From NCBI GenBank assembly GCA_954871525.1, contig OX940861.1:42235201-42299200 (forward strand): a stretch of DNA of 64,000 nt, in the 5' to 3' direction. The notes under the pieces are model-generated. The model was not told the DNA's origin. It did not search any database and saw only the letters and a program-made list of their open reading frames with translations. This stretch comes from Parietaria judaica. Its lineage: Eukaryota > Streptophyta > Magnoliopsida > Rosales > Urticaceae. Numbering within the stretch: the first letter of the stretch is position 1; each line of letters begins with the position of its first letter. Positions 23,550 through 35,827 of this stretch are shown here, piece after piece. Made by a program: the position numbers and the translations under genes.

Positions 23550-24317
23550 TGTAGAGGGCGATTTTCGCCACCCTTTTCCAGTCACAAAAATAATCACAAA
23601 TAACGAGTTAACAACAATGATTAGTGAATATTTTTGTTTTATTGTATTTTCGACAAGAGCTCGGTTTCCTTTCGTTGAATAGCTGGACAGTTGAAGGATC
23701 AAGAACAATAACTTTCTCTATTTCCTCTGCCTTTCTCTTATGGAATATTCTCTCTTTTTCTCTGGTTTTCTTCCCTATTTTTTCGAACCCTTACAAACGA
23801 GGCTTAACTTGCCTTTTATAGAGTTTACATTATGCCCCTGGTGTCTTTCCCGCCCTTTCCTCTTTTTAATCATTCGCTTCCCAGAGTGATTTGAGGGAAG
23901 CGTGGTTAATCCGTGCTTTACGTCACTTCCGAGCAGACTGTTATTATGGGTAGGTGAGCTTCATTAAATGCGCATCCCGTCAGCCGTCATTCGGTCCTGC
24001 AAGCTTCGTCGCTGATGCCTCTCATCGAGTGGGTAGGTGGGCTTCATTAAATGCGCATCCCGTCAATAGTCATTCGGCTCTGCACAATTCATCATGACGA
24101 AGTTCCTCGTCGAGCGTGATGGGACATTTCATCGCAGCCTGCCTTCACGTCAGTCAACCCTCCTCGTGGTTAAACCTCCTCGGAGATAATCCTCCTCGAG
24201 GATGTACCTCGTTTGAGCCCTCGGGCAATGAACTTCCTCGCCCTCTCTTATGTCGTTTATGGGAGAAAACGACACGAGTTGTGTTGAGGATGGATTTGAC
24301 CACATCCGACCTTAACA
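23550..24317 (-). repeat. 3' LTR of the gypsy element
   Basis: Plus-strand sequence runs TGTAGAGGGCG to ACCTTAACA; near-identical to 32128-32893 apart from scattered substitutions and small indels. Confidence 0.95.
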
Positions 24318-24342
24318 GTTAGTCCCCCATTTTATCAAGTGT
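24318..24342 (-). other. Polypurine-tract region of the gypsy element
   Basis: In element orientation the bases just before the 3' LTR read AAAATGGGGGACTAAC, a purine-rich primer region next to the LTR start. Confidence 0.6.
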
Positions 24343-24451
24343 ATACACTTGGTAAAATGAAAAACGAGTACAGCAGTAAACTTCTTCCAGCTGGCTACAT
24401 GCTCCTTGTGATGACGGACTCGCTTTGAGCATTCTAGCCGTATACTTTTCT

Positions 24452-25311
24452 CTTCTTTTTTCTTTCTGTTCGGCACTCTCACCGGGCAGTTTCCCTTAGG
24501 CACTCTCGCCTCTATGTATATATACACATATATATTTTCTTAGTTTTCTCGGCACTCTCGCCGGTATGGGCTTGCTCGGCGCCCTGGCCGTAAATATTTT
24601 TAATTTTCTCGGCACTCTCGCCGGTATGGGCTTGCTCGGCGCCCTAGCCGTATATTTCATTTTCTTTTTCTTCCTGCTCGGCACTCTCACCGAGCAGTTT
24701 CCCTTAGGCACTCACGCCTTTATGTATATGTACACATATATATTTTCTTAGTTTTCTCGGCACTCTCGCCGGTATGGGCTTGCTCGGCGCTCTAGCCGTA
24801 AATATTTTTAATTTTCTCGGCACTCTCGCCGGTATGGGCTTGCTCGGCGCCCTAGCCGTATATTTCATTTTCTTTTTCTTCCTGCTCGGCACTCTCACCG
24901 AGCAGTTTCCCTTAGGCACTCTCGCCTTTATGTATATGTACACATATATATTTTCTTAGTTTTCTCGGAACTCTCGCCGGTATGGGCTTGCTCGGCGCCC
25001 TAGCCGTAAATATTTTTAATTTTCTCGGCACTCTCGCCGGTATGGGCTTGCTCGGCGCCCTAGCCGTATATTTCCTTTTCTTTTTCTTCCTGCTCGGCAC
25101 TCTCACCGAGCAGTTTCTCTTAGGCACTCTCGCCTTTATGTATATATGCATATATATATTTTCTTAGTTTTCTCGGCATTCTCGCCGGTATAGGCTTGCT
25201 CGGTGCCCTAGCCGTATATTTCCTTTTCTTCTTCTTCCTGCTCGGCACTCTCACCGAGCAGTTTCTCTTAGGCACTCTCGCCTTTATGTATATATGCATA
25301 TATATATTTTC
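24452..25311. repeat. 208-bp tandem repeat array inside the gypsy element
   Basis: Three full 208-bp units (24542-24749, 24750-24957, 24958-25165) flanked by partial units. Each contains two copies of a roughly 60-bp subrepeat (CTCGGCACTCTCGCCGGTAT, then GGGCTTGCTCGGCGCCCTAG) and a spacer with TATGTATATGTACACATATA. The last unit (25166 on) lacks one subrepeat. The array stays open in several frames only because of its composition. It sits between the coding region and the 3' LTR, where Tat/Ogre elements often carry tandem repeats. Confidence 0.95.
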
Positions 25312-25520
25312 TTTTACCTTCTCCTCGAGTCTGAGACAAAGAAAAAGGTTATGCATAACAGAAACTCCAAATCAGTTCAATAAAAGTCGAGGCCATGCAA
25401 AAATAGCCCCGAACAAGAAAGGGTCGGGACTTCCCCAAGTGGTGAAAAAGGAAAAATCTAGAACGTCGACCGCTGAGCCTCCCGTTGACGTCCCGAGTTG
25501 GCAGAGGATCGATTCGTAGC

Positions 25521-26230
25521 TCAACCCCGATCCTGAGTTTCGGGGGAAACCGGAGGGGCTGAAGAAGCCACGGAAGCTCGGTACTCGGCGAGGGCAATTT
25601 CCATCTTCCACCTCTCCATCTCATTCCTGGGAGTCGTCCGATCAGCAGCTTCCTTCATCAGTCGCTCCCTTTTGGGGGCGCTTTTCCACAGCTGGGATCG
25701 ATTGGTCCTGGCGCGGGTCCGGTGAGCCACCGGGGCGTCATCGACAAACGGCGGGGTTGGCATCGCCTTGGTTTCGGGAGCGGCCGGAGAGGCCGATGAA
25801 GCCACGGAAGCTCGGTACTCCGCAAGAGCAATCTCCATCTTCCATCTCTCCATCTTATTCCTAGGAGTCGTCCGATCAGCAGCTTCCTTCATCAGTCGCT
25901 CCCTCTTGGAGGCGCTTTCCCATAGCAAAGCTTGACTTGTTCGCGTACCATAGTAACGTCATCGGTAGTCGGCGGAGTCCGCATCGCCTTAGAGATTCTA
26001 AGAGAGAGGTTTCGAAAAAGGAGAGAGAGAGAATGTGTGTGATTTCGAAGAAACTCGTGCCAAAACCCTAACCAATATTGTGAGGCTCTTTTAGGTTTGT
26101 CGTTCCCGGGTTGAACTACTTGTCGTGCTGCCGTTTGGTGTTGTTTGGACACTATTTTGCTATCTGGGCCGAGATTTTGTGTGGGCTTGATGAATGGGCT
26201 TTTTGCTTTGGGGAGGGGTATACGTTTCAA
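25521..26230 (-). pseudogene. 3' accessory region of the gypsy element with a duplicated segment
   Basis: Downstream of integrase, a 135-codon frame (25928-25521) contains the same roughly 43-residue unit twice: KRERLMKEAADRTTPRN then MERWKMEIALAEYRASVASS, with a period of about 233 bp in the DNA (about 25541-25690 and 25774-25925). A second open frame lies at 26230-25892. The unit is charged and helix-like; I do not recognise it. It may be an extra ORF of this lineage or an untranslated region that happens to be open. Confidence 0.5.
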
Positions 26231-26287
26231 TAGGAAAAAAAAATAAAATCTACGAGCATAAAAAGAGAGAAAAACAGAGAGACGAGA

Positions 26288-27659
26288 CTACTGGTAGAAC
26301 TTCTTTAAGTGCTTCACGTTCCAACTCCGTATTACTTTTGCGCCCTCAGTGTTATTGAGCTCATAGACTCCTGTCCTGACGACGTTGGTGACTATGTAAG
26401 GACCCTCCCAAGTCTGCCATAGCTTTCCAGCATTTGCCTCGGCGGTGTTCTGAAAAACTCGTCGGAGGACCAATTCCCCGACTCTGAATCTCCTCTAGCG
26501 TACTTTCTTGTTGTAGAAACGCGCGATCGTGTTCTGATAGTTAGCAATGTGCGCGCTCGCTTGCTCGCGTCTTTCGACGATGTGGTCGAGCTGGTGAAGG
26601 AGATTCTGCTCGTTGTCCTCCTTGCTATTGGGGGCTAAAGTTCGACGGAGACTTGGGATATCAACTTCTGCCGGTCGCGGAATGAGGAGTTGTCCGATAA
26701 GCGCATAGCATTCCCGGCAGCTCGTCCGCCCACAGCCCTTTCCTTTCGTCGAGCCTCCTTTTGATGTTGTCAACAATGGTTCGGTTGACCGCCTCGGCAT
26801 TCCCGTTGCCTTGGGGATACCGTGGCGTCGTCGTGTTGAGCTTTATCCTCCATCGCCCGCAAAAATCTCCGAACCTCTTCGAGATGAACTGAGATCCATT
26901 ATCAGCAATTATCTTTCTAGGCAGTCCGAAGCAAGTGATCACATTTTTCCAAACGTAGCTCTCGACGTCGGAATCCTTGATGTTGGCGTATGACTCAGCC
27001 TCCGTCCATTTGGTGAAGAAGTCCGTGACGACGAGCATGAACCTCTTCTGCCGCTTGCCGATGGGCATGGGGCCGACGATATCCATTGACCACTTCATGA
27101 ACGGGTAAGGCACAGATACCACGGAGAGTTCTTCCGCCGGGAAATTTATCGCTGGAGCGTGCCGCTGACATTTTTCGCACTTCCTGGCATGGCTGATGCA
27201 ATCGGCGTTCATGGTCTCCCAAAAGAAACCTTGCCGCTTAGTCTTCCTCAGCAAGGAACATCCGCCGGAGTGGTTCCCGCATTCCCCGCTATGGATTTCT
27301 CGCATAACGTACTCAGCTTCTTTCTTGCCAAGGCATCTCAGGTAGGGACCTGCGAAGCTTTTTAAATAAAGTATGTTGTCGAGGACGGTGTACTTGGAGC
27401 TCTTTGACTTGATCTTCCTGGCTTCCTGCGGATCCTCGGGCAGCATTCCCTCGAGAATGTACTTCCGGAGGGGCGTTCGCCAATCTTCTGCTTCATCGTC
27501 ATCCACGACTCCTCGCTTCTCGCCTTCGTCCTCCTCGTCCTCGATTTCGTTCATGTTGGCATTGCCCGTCCTCACTTCCTCAGCCTCTTTGCCTCCTTTA
27601 GCTCTTTTCTGAGCGGGCCCTTCTTCTCTCTTGATGCTTGGTCTCTCCACCGTCTCCAC
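26288..27659 (-). pseudogene. Gypsy integrase (frameshifted)
   Basis: Core integrase with a zinc-finger-like HHCC part (HSGGCSLL, ARKCEKCQRHAP) and DDE signatures: MDIVGPMP, then ADNGSQF and GNGNAEAVNRTI. It also has LPGMLCAYRTTPHSATG, and after a frame change a C-terminal part with VLRRVF, WEGPYIV and WNVKHLKKFYQ. The frame breaks at least near 26661-26800 and 26480, so no full protein can be made. Confidence 0.88.
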
Positions 27660-28119
27660 TGTGACCGACTTCAGTCGTCGAACCCAGGCTTGCTAGCGTG
27701 TCGGCATGGGTGTTGTCTTCTCGGGTCACCTGTGATAGGCTGAAATAGTCGAACTTCCTTGAGAGAGTCTCGACCACTCCCGCATAGGCCTCCATTCGTT
27801 CGTCGTTCTTCTCGTATTCTCCATTGACTTGTTTTACCACCAACTGAGAATCCGAGAAAGCGTGCAAGTTCCTGGCTCCGACTCCTAAGGATGACTGCAT
27901 CCCGATGATGAGTGCTTCATACTCTGCCTCGTTGTTGGTGGATCGATAGGCGAGGCGACAAGCTTTCTCCACTACGTCTCCTATCGGAGAGACGATTCTG
28001 ATCCCCACCCCTGTTCCTTGCGCCGTTGCTGACCCGTCGACCTGTAACCTCCAGATGCCGGCCTCGTTGCTGAGGTCCGCTGGCTCCTTCGGTAGCTCGA
28101 TGAGGAAATCGGTGAACAC
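27598..28119 (-). pseudogene. Second (plant-type) RNase H domain of the gypsy element
   Basis: Reads WRLQVDGSATAQGTGVGI, then STNNEAEYEALIIGMQ, FSDSQLVVKQVNGEY and REDNTHADTLASL, giving the D-E-D-D set of an RNase H1-like domain. This additional domain between RT-RNase H and integrase is diagnostic for the Tat lineage. It is open over 173 codons but continues from broken frames on both sides. Confidence 0.85.
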
Positions 28120-29394
28120 TTGAGACTCGTCCGAAGTTTGTACTCTATGTCATATTCCCCCAGTTTTATCGACCACTTCGTGATCCTTCCTGACTGGCTC
28201 GGGCCATGGATGATAGAACGGATCGGTCTGTCGGTCATGACGACGATGGTGTGGGCTTGGAAGTGGTGCTTCAACCTCTCCGATGCATCGTATACTGCCA
28301 AGGTGAGCTTCTCGGGTTGTGGGTACCTTGTCTCGGCATCGAGGAGCTTTCTACTGATGTAGGAGACCGGCTTCTGCTCCCCGCCTTCTTCACGCACAAG
28401 TACTTGGCTGATTGCGTGGTCGGACACGGCAATGTATAAATACAAAGGCTCCCCTGATTTGGCTTCGTCATGATGGGCGGCGACGATAGATAAGATTTTA
28501 GCGCCCGGAAAGCCTCCTCGCACTTCTCGGTCCACTCGAACTTCTTGTTCTTCCTCAGCAATTCATAGAATAGGAGAGTCTTGTCGGCCGATCGTGAGAT
28601 GAATCGGTTCAAAGCGGCGATCCTCCCGGTCAATCTTTGGATTTCTCGCCGATTTCGCGGCGAGGGCATGCTCTTAATTGCCTCGATCTGCTCGGGATCG
28701 GCTTCGACTCCTCGCCGAGTGACCATATGGCCCAAGAATTTTCCCGAGGACATACCAAATGTGCACTTGGTGGGATTCAGCTTCATCTTGTGCTGGTTCA
28801 GAGTCTCAAAACATTCCCCGAGATGTTCGATGTGCGCCGCCGCCTTCAGGGATTTGACGACCATATCGTCGATATATACCTCCATGCTTTTCCCAATCTA
28901 CTTGTGAAACATCTTCGTCACCAGCCTTTGGTAGGTTGCCCCGGCATTTTCAACCCGAAGGGCATGACTTTGTAGCAGTATGTGCCCATCTCGCTGATGA
29001 AAGCAGTCTTCTCTTCGTCGTCCGGGTTCATCCTTATTTGGTGGTATCCGGAGTAAGCATCCATAAAGCTAAGAAGCTCGTAGCCATGGGTGGCCTCGAC
29101 GAGGCGATCTATATGCGGCATCGGGAAGCTGTCCTTTGGGCAGGCTGGGTTGAGGTCGGTGAAGTCCACACATACTCGCCACTTGCCGTTTTTCTTCTTT
29201 ACGACGACAGTGTTAGCTAGCCACTCGGGGTATTTTACTTCCCGAATGGTACCCATCGAGATTAGCTTGTCTACCTCGTCGTTGATGATCTTATTCCTAT
29301 CGGGGGCCATCTTTCTCCTCTTCTGCACGACGGGCTTGTGTCTCGGATCAGTGTTAAGGCGATGAGCTGTCACCGATGGGTCGATCCCTGGCAT
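27981..29394 (-). pseudogene. Gypsy reverse transcriptase and RNase H (broken)
   Basis: RT blocks visible: VVVKKKNGKWRVCVDFTDLN, MDAYSGYHQIRM, MPFGLK and the catalytic YIDD in MEVYIDDMVVKS. RNase H follows with LYLYIAVSDHAISQVLVREE. A one-base loss just after MPFGLK and a stop shortly before the YIDD motif separate the palm into two frames; another frame change separates RT from RNase H. Confidence 0.9.
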
Positions 29395-29676
29395 GTCTTT
29401 GTGAGACCAGGCGAAACTTCCCCAATTTCTTTTTAGGAAATCGATTAGTTGGGCCCTAATCTCCGAGTCGAGCTCTACGCCTATACCGACGGTCCGAGTA
29501 GGATCAGACTCGTCGATACAGACCCGTTCTACTCCTTTAATCTGTGCTCCACCTTTTCTCTTCTCGGCACTTTGCGCCTCGATGTCTTCCGTACTAAGTA
29601 TCCTGGCAGTCTCGGTACTACATTTCCTCCCCTTTTTCTTTTGTCTTGGGGTCCTTGGGGCCGGTGCAGCTAATTC

Positions 29677-30315
29677 CTATAAACCGGCCGGCTCCCCTTT
29701 CTCTATCTGCTTGACCCCTTTTTCGTTGGTCATCGATTTATGGTTCATCATGTAGCAGGTTCGGTAGGCGTCTCTGCTTCCCTTGAGCTCCTCAATTTCC
29801 CCTTCCCTCTTGCCCGGGAATTTTATGCACTGATGGTACGTCGATGGGATGGCCCTCATGGAGTGGATCCACGGTCTCCCTAGGATCACGTTGAAGTGCA
29901 ACGGGACATTTAGCACTATGAACTCCGTCATCCGGTTGACACTCCTAGCGCAAACCGGTAGATGGACTGTCCCCATCGAGACGGCGACATCCCCGTTAAA
30001 TCCTGACACCTTGCGAGGGCGTCCTCCGATCACGAGCCCCTCGATGCCTATCTTCATCAAGCATTCGTAGAAAATGACATCGACCGAACTCCCATTGTCA
30101 ACAAGGATGCGACAGACCTCGCAACCACCGATGTTGAGTTCGAGAACCAGAGCATCGTCGTGCATGTCAGCGCAATCTTCGTTTTCCACGAACTCTATCC
30201 TCGCACCCGAGCCGGCCATCGTCACATCTCCCTGGCCGTGCTCTTTCTCTCTTCGTTGGTAGGCTTTGATGCTGTTGACCGAATCTTCGCAGAATCGCGA
30301 TCCGCCCATAATCAA
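29677..30315 (-). pseudogene. Gypsy aspartic protease region
   Basis: A 212-codon frame with the aspartic protease motif ILVDNGSSVDVIF and downstream VILGRPWIHSM, typical of gypsy proteases. It is open but isolated from Gag and RT by stops, so it is a remnant of the polyprotein. Confidence 0.85.
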
Positions 30316-30569
30316 CTCGATTCTCGTCCTAGAAACTGGTCGTTCACCTTCGTCGTGCTTCGCCGTCGATGATTCAATCGCAAGATTTCTCTTTGCTCCA
30401 CCTTGATCGTTCCCTTCATTATGTGCCGGGCCTTCCCGACGGCTTTGCCACGTCCTATTACCGCTATTCCATGGCTCGGGAGGACTGTACTAGAGGTCTT
30501 TGATTTCCCCTAGTGCGTACCTCCTCTGAAGTTCCTTCTTTAGCATGGCGTAATCCTCGGTCGAATGGT

Positions 30570-32062
30570 CATTATAGTTATGGTAAGTGCAGAACTTACT
30601 CATATCTTTTGGCCAAGGCTTCCTCCCGAAGCCTCCTCGGCCTCCTGAGAATCCTCCTCAGCTTCCGGAGAATCCTCCTCGGTCCTCGGAGAATCCTCCT
30701 CGGTTTCCGGAGGGTTCTCCTCGCTGCTGACTTCCTCGCTCTTGTCCTGCCCGATCATCTGAATATTCTTTTCGCTGTTGATTTCCCCGATTGTAGTCGC
30801 GGTCCCTACCTTCGTCTACCTGGTAGACTTCTTGCCTCGGGACTTCTCGAGCTCGTTGCTCATAGGAATTTCCTCGATCCTCTTCTCTTCTTCCCGTTCT
30901 AGACGACGGGGCGCATCTTCCGTCCCCGCTCTCCCTTTTTCCGTGCTGCTTCCCCTTGCCTCCTCCACCTTCGTGAATCTTCTTCTGGGCCAGCGTCTCT
31001 TCCACTATCTCCATGAAGAGCGTTTCTCTGTGGAGTGCGTCCTCGATCATCGACGAGCGCATTTTTATCAGCTCCTCGCGGAAAGGAGCCAAGTACCACA
31101 GTCCATGCTTCAGTGCCTGGATTACGACGACGTCATCGAGCCCCGGGACTCTGACCATGATGTCCTTGAATCTCCCGACGTAATGTCGGAGGGTTTCTTC
31201 TCGTCCTTGTGAGAAATTCACAAGGTTGTGACGGTTGCCTCGTTCTGTACGTACATTGAATAGTGTCACAAAAAGTACGCGACGAGCTCGTCGGAATCAC
31301 TGATGGATTGCGGTGGTAGCTTTGCGAACCAATCGCTTGCTGGACCTTGCAAGCTTTCGACGAAGAGGTGACACAGGATAGCTTCCAGCTTTGCTTCCTC
31401 GCCACCTATACGCTCTGTCGGAAGGACTTCACGTGGGTGTTTGGATCCGACGTCCCTCTATATTGCGAGAGCCTGACCTTCGGCAACTCTCCTAGCTCCA
31501 CGCTGCGAATCTTTGCCGAGAAAGGAGTGACTCTAGCCTCCCTGACCAATCTATCGATCTCAGGTGCTGTGCTCGTCGCCCTGTGCACCTGCGAGGCCAC
31601 GTGTCCCATTTTTGCTTCCATGCTCGAAGATATTTCCCTAATTGCTCTCCGGACCTCCTCTTGGATTGTCTCCGCTATGGTGGTTTTCAAGCCTCCTTGC
31701 GGGTTCGTCGTGATCACCGGTGTCACACCGGCGGCGTTGAAAAGATCCCGGTTGATTGGCGGCGCTTGCGGCGTCAAAATTCCTTGCTCTATTTCGGCTA
31801 TGACTCTCCCTTCTCCTCGAGCCGAAGATCATGTGATTGTGCTTTCCGGACCGTCCCTCCTTTGACTTGCCATCGCGCGATCCAGGAGAGCGACGAGTTG
31901 CCCGTTCCTCTCCTCCTAATCTTCCGCTTTCTTGGCCGCCTCCTCGGCCATCCTCGTTGCTTCTACCGCTTTTGCAGTGGCTTCGGCCAACTGCTGCTGA
32001 AGTCTCTCCATAGCTGGGACCTCGTCCCCTTCGATGCTGACGATGGTGTCACTTGATGACAT
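30570..32062 (-). pseudogene. Gypsy gag (multiple stops and frameshifts)
   Basis: The likely start is at 32062 (MSSSDTIVSIEGDEVPAMER, then a heptad-like QQQLAEATAKAVEA). Retrotransposon Gag similarity follows: LPKVRLSQYRGTSDPNTHV, ESLQGPASDWFAKLPPQSI, FSQGREETLRHYVGRF. At the end is a degenerate zinc-binding segment (FCTYHNYNDHSTEDY). At least two stops in the first 90 codons and two frame changes near 31270-31410 inactivate it. Confidence 0.82.
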
Positions 32063-32103
32063 CTTGCTCCTTCAAATTCCTGGCTGTGAGTTAAAAAGAA
32101 AAC

Positions 32104-32127
32104 AAAGCCCCTCGGTGGGCGCCAAAC
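32104..32127 (-). other. Primer-binding-site region of the gypsy element
   Basis: Internal DNA next to the 5' LTR reads, in element orientation, GTTTGGCGCCCACCGAGGGG. This is the expected place for a tRNA primer site; the tRNA was not assigned. Confidence 0.55.
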
Positions 32128-32893
32128 TGTAGAGGGCGATTTTCACCACCCTTTTCCAGTCACAAAAATAATCACAAATAACGAGTTAACAACAATGATC
32201 AGTGAATATCTTGTTTTATTGTATTTCCGATAAGAACTCGGTTTCCTTTCGTTGAATAGCTGGACAGTTGAAGAATCAAGAACAATAACTTTCTCTATTT
32301 TCTCTGCCTTTCTCTTATGGAATATTCTCTCTTTTTCTCTGGTTTTCTTCCCTATTTTTCCGAACCCTTACAAACGAGGCTTAACTTGCCTTTTATAGAG
32401 TTTACATTATGCCCCTGGTGTCTTTCCCGTCCTTTTCTCTTTTTAATCATTCACTTCCCAAAGTGATTTGAGGGAAGCGTGGTTAATCCGTGCTTTACGT
32501 CACTTCCGAGCAGACTGTCATTATGGGTAGGTGAGCTTCATTAAATGCGCATCCCGTCAGCCGTCATTCGGTCCTGCAAGCTTCATCGCTGATGCCTCTC
32601 ATCGAGTGGGTAGGTGGGCTTCATTAAATGCGCATCCCGTCAATAGTCATTCGGCTCTGCACAATTCATCATGACGAAGTTCCTCGTCGAGCGTGATGGG
32701 ACATTTCATCGCAGCCTGCCTTCACGCCAGTCAGACCTCCTTGTGGTTAAACCTCCTCGGAGATAATCCTCCTCGAGGATGTACCTCGTTTGACCCTCGG
32801 ACAATGAACTTCCTCGCCCTCTCTTATGTCGTTTATGGGAGAAAACGACACGAGTTGTGTTGAGGATGGATTTGACCAAATCCGACCTTAACA
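32128..32893 (-). repeat. 5' LTR of the gypsy element
   Basis: 766 bp; pairs with 23550-24317. Small indels and substitutions against the other LTR show the insertion is not very recent. Confidence 0.95.
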
Positions 32894-32898
32894 ATTTG

Positions 32899-34813
32899 TA
32901 CAAAAAAGGCATCAAGATCAAGAGAATGAAGAAAATTATACACCAATTTACTCTATTTTCTTTCTCCTCCATTTCCTAAAATTGCTTATTAGTTTGCATA
33001 CGATATTAACAGAAGCACACGGCCCTATTCGTTCTCCGGAAAATCTTCTCTGAACTCGGCGTTGCCACATGTAAAGTCGTGATTGTTGAAAGCGGTTTTT
33101 ACCATCAGCTGTCGCCGGCGCTCTTCTTTGTTGTCGTTGCAATGCAATGATCTTTTCCGTTACTGTCGTCTGTCGGTAATCATCTTTAATAAATTGAAAA
33201 ATTAAATCGGCCAATTGAACTATGTAGCCGGAAACATATCTAGAACGTTGTCCATCATGACATTTCAACAAACCAAGTTATTTTAAATAATTAATTTTTG
33301 ATAATATTATTCTAAATATCAAATTAAAAATTTGAATTCTGTCATTGACGAAGAACTTCATGTGCTCTGTTCTTTTTTACACTTTTGCATTTGCTTTATT
33401 CAACGGATATATTCTCTTTTCTTTATTTCAAACCAAAAGCTCATCAATTAATATACATCAAGAACAAAATGTTAAGTTACTTTCGACGTTATAGTACTTT
33501 TTCTATAATATGCTGCAAATGTTTAAATGTTTATGCATTGAGTTGTCAAGAAGATATGGAGTTAATGGTTTGTGAACTCAAATATCTATTACAAACGACA
33601 AAATGTTGGAGATAATTGTTGCATCATAATGGTCTATTGCCTACTAAGTCAGGCTAAACAAAAACAATATCTATATAATATACATTATCAGCAAGATATA
33701 GCTAGGGCTTTATTCTATATAGCTAGGGCATCAAGATATATATATATTATCAGCAAGGACTTTATTATATATAGACAGCTAGGGCCCCTCAAGATCCCAT
33801 ACTTAATTAATTACGTAAAGTACCATTACTTATGCTCACAGTCACGTGTCTAGCTCAATACTCAAAGAATAACCATGCATCTGAAATAGCGTATTCTCAA
33901 AGACTATAATAAAAAGTAATGCTCTAAATATCTAATACCGGATTAGATATTAAATATAAAAAAATCTGGACTCGGACTAATCCGGATCCGGGAATTTTAT
34001 TTTTTTTAGAAATACCCTATTTATTCCAAAAAAAATTTAAAAAAATCCATCCGGGTCCAAATTTTATAAAAAAAAGAATGACTAGCCATGGGTATGATTT
34101 TTACCATACATTTACAGGAGTAATCAAAAGTATCAGATATCATAAAATTTGTATTTTAATATAGAAATTTAAAGATTAACGTAAAATTATCTTACATATA
34201 ATATCATATTTTTAAACGTCACGCTGACATGTCGCGCCATATATATTATGTGAATGTAGGATTAATAAAGAAAATACTTGACTTCAATGATATTTATGAA
34301 GTGTTTTGCCTATATTAGACAACTTTGCTGCAAATTAAGGTGAGCATGAATTCATTTGCTCATTTTTATGTAAATAGATATTCAAGTGTAAATATCGTCA
34401 AAATCATGTTATTCTGCCACAATTAACCTGAAAATGTATTTTCTCTACGCCCCATATATAACGTAGCATGATACGTCATTATATCATGATGTGGCGTTTA
34501 AAAGTTTTTACACTATTTTGGTGACATATGATATTTGTATTAACGTTAAATTTTAAATTCCAATATTGAAATACATTTTGTGTCGAAGTAAAATATTTTT
34601 GCTGCTATATATCTCATAATATATATATATATATAACGTTTTGTGATTGTAATTATATATTTTTAAAGGTGACTGAATGTTGCGTGATAGAACGAAGTGT
34701 TAGGCTGTGGTTGGCTTTATATTATACAGAGCTACAGGAAGAATTAGTTGATGTATGTATGCAGATATATTCTGTATATTCTTGGTTACAGTGTTACATG
34801 TTCATAGAATATA
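32899..34813. other. Intergenic DNA between gypsy and copia elements
   Basis: Continues the target of the gypsy insertion. 32950-33270 is less AT-rich and open on the minus strand for 107 codons (QLADLIFQFIKDDYRQTTVT) but unrecognised. Beyond 33300 it is AT-rich, with short repeats of ATAGCTAGGGC near 33700-33785 and a TCCGGATCCGGGA-type inverted motif near 33940-34060 that recalls a small MITE. No gene seen. Confidence 0.4.
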
Positions 34814-34818
34814 CGTAT

Positions 34819-35465
34819 TGTTGGTATTTAATAAAGCCCAAACTTTCTTTTCCAAGCCTAAAACGACATGTGTTGTTGTGAGTAATATGTTGGTAGAAAC
34901 GACATGTCGTTTTTGCCCTATTACTTGCTTCAATCTTGGCTGTCCATGCTTTGGAAATCTAAGGGTTGAGATTAACCCTACCACTTTCTCCTTATAGCCT
35001 TCATTGATCCATTTGAGTGTTACTCCTCTGGCTCGCACGTTGACGCATTTGGGGTTCTCGGATTGTGTCTTTCTCTCGCTGTGATTCTTGCAAGCTTCTT
35101 CTTCGATTTCCTTTGAGATCGTCATCGTCGTGTTCATCTCGATCACTTGACAGTGATGGCGTTTCTTATTTGGTTTCGAGGAGGGTTATCTTCGTGAGAG
35201 ATCGGTGAATCTGATTGAACCGGAAGGAAGAACGAGGCTTGAAGCAGGAGGAAGTCACTCGCTTGGATATGATATCGACCACGAACTGACGGGACTATAC
35301 ATCGGGATATCTCTCTCTTGTCTTGCTGTTTTGTTCCTTATTTTTCAGATCTGATGCTTGTTTTGTGTTCTTCGTTTTGCATGTTCTTATTCCGCGTTTT
35401 GTCTTGTGCAAGGTGAGAACCGAAGCTGCGTACTTTGGGAGACTCGGTGGAGGGAAATCTTAACA
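34819..35465 (+). repeat. 5' LTR of the copia element
   Basis: Begins TGTTGGTATTT, ends GAAATCTTAACA. It contains the reiterated phrase AAACGACATGT near 34861 and 34898, a possible enhancer pair in the U3 region. Confidence 0.96.
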
Positions 35466-35466
35466 G

Positions 35467-35479
35467 TGGTATCAGAGCC
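35467..35479 (+). other. Primer-binding site, initiator tRNA-Met
   Basis: TGGTATCAGAGCC, one base after the 5' LTR; the classic complement of the plant initiator methionine tRNA 3' end. Confidence 0.93.
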
Positions 35480-35827
35480 AACGTTCTCGGTGCCGGCGCG
35501 ACTCCGGCGAGGTCCGACTCCGCCGTGATGGCCGTGAGCTTCTCCGTCGATCTCTCAGTCTCAGGTTTTATTTAGGTGTCGTTATTTCCGGTAAACCTCT
35601 CTGACCTAATATTCCTAATTTTCTGAAATTAGTATTTTCGTTAGAGTTGATTTGCAAATTAGGTTCTTGTTTTCATTCGTGATGATGAAGTCCATCACTG
35701 CTTAGACTATCCAAAGTTTTTAATCTGCCTTTGACAAATTGAGTGCAAAATTTTTTTATCATAACTTTTTTGGTCTCTGGCTGATTGTGTTTGTCAAATA
35801 TAAAAGGGGTTAGGATAATTTTGCAAG

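Larger units (their letters stand above)
23550..32893 (-). mobile_element. Ty3-gypsy (Tat-type) LTR retrotransposon, decayed
   Basis: Complete element of 9.34 kb in minus orientation, flanked by perfect 5-bp TSDs ATTTG (23545-23549 and 32894-32898). LTRs of 768 bp (23550-24317) and 766 bp (32128-32893) begin TGTTAAGG and end CCTCTACA in element orientation. The order from the 5' LTR (right) is gag, protease, RT, RNase H, second RNase H, integrase, extra repeat-containing region, 208-bp tandem array, 3' LTR. The second, plant-type RNase H and the tandem repeats near the 3' end are marks of the Tat lineage. Every domain is interrupted by stops or frameshifts, so it cannot encode its own proteins. 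Confidence 0.92.

Noticed and set aside
24496..25167. Repeated 61-79-codon frames on both strands in the tandem array
   Set aside because: They recur exactly with the 208-bp period and reflect repeat composition, not selection for protein.
32948..33271. 107-codon minus-strand frame beside the gypsy element
   Set aside because: Less AT-rich than its surroundings and possibly retroelement-derived, but no motif is recognisable, so no gene is claimed.
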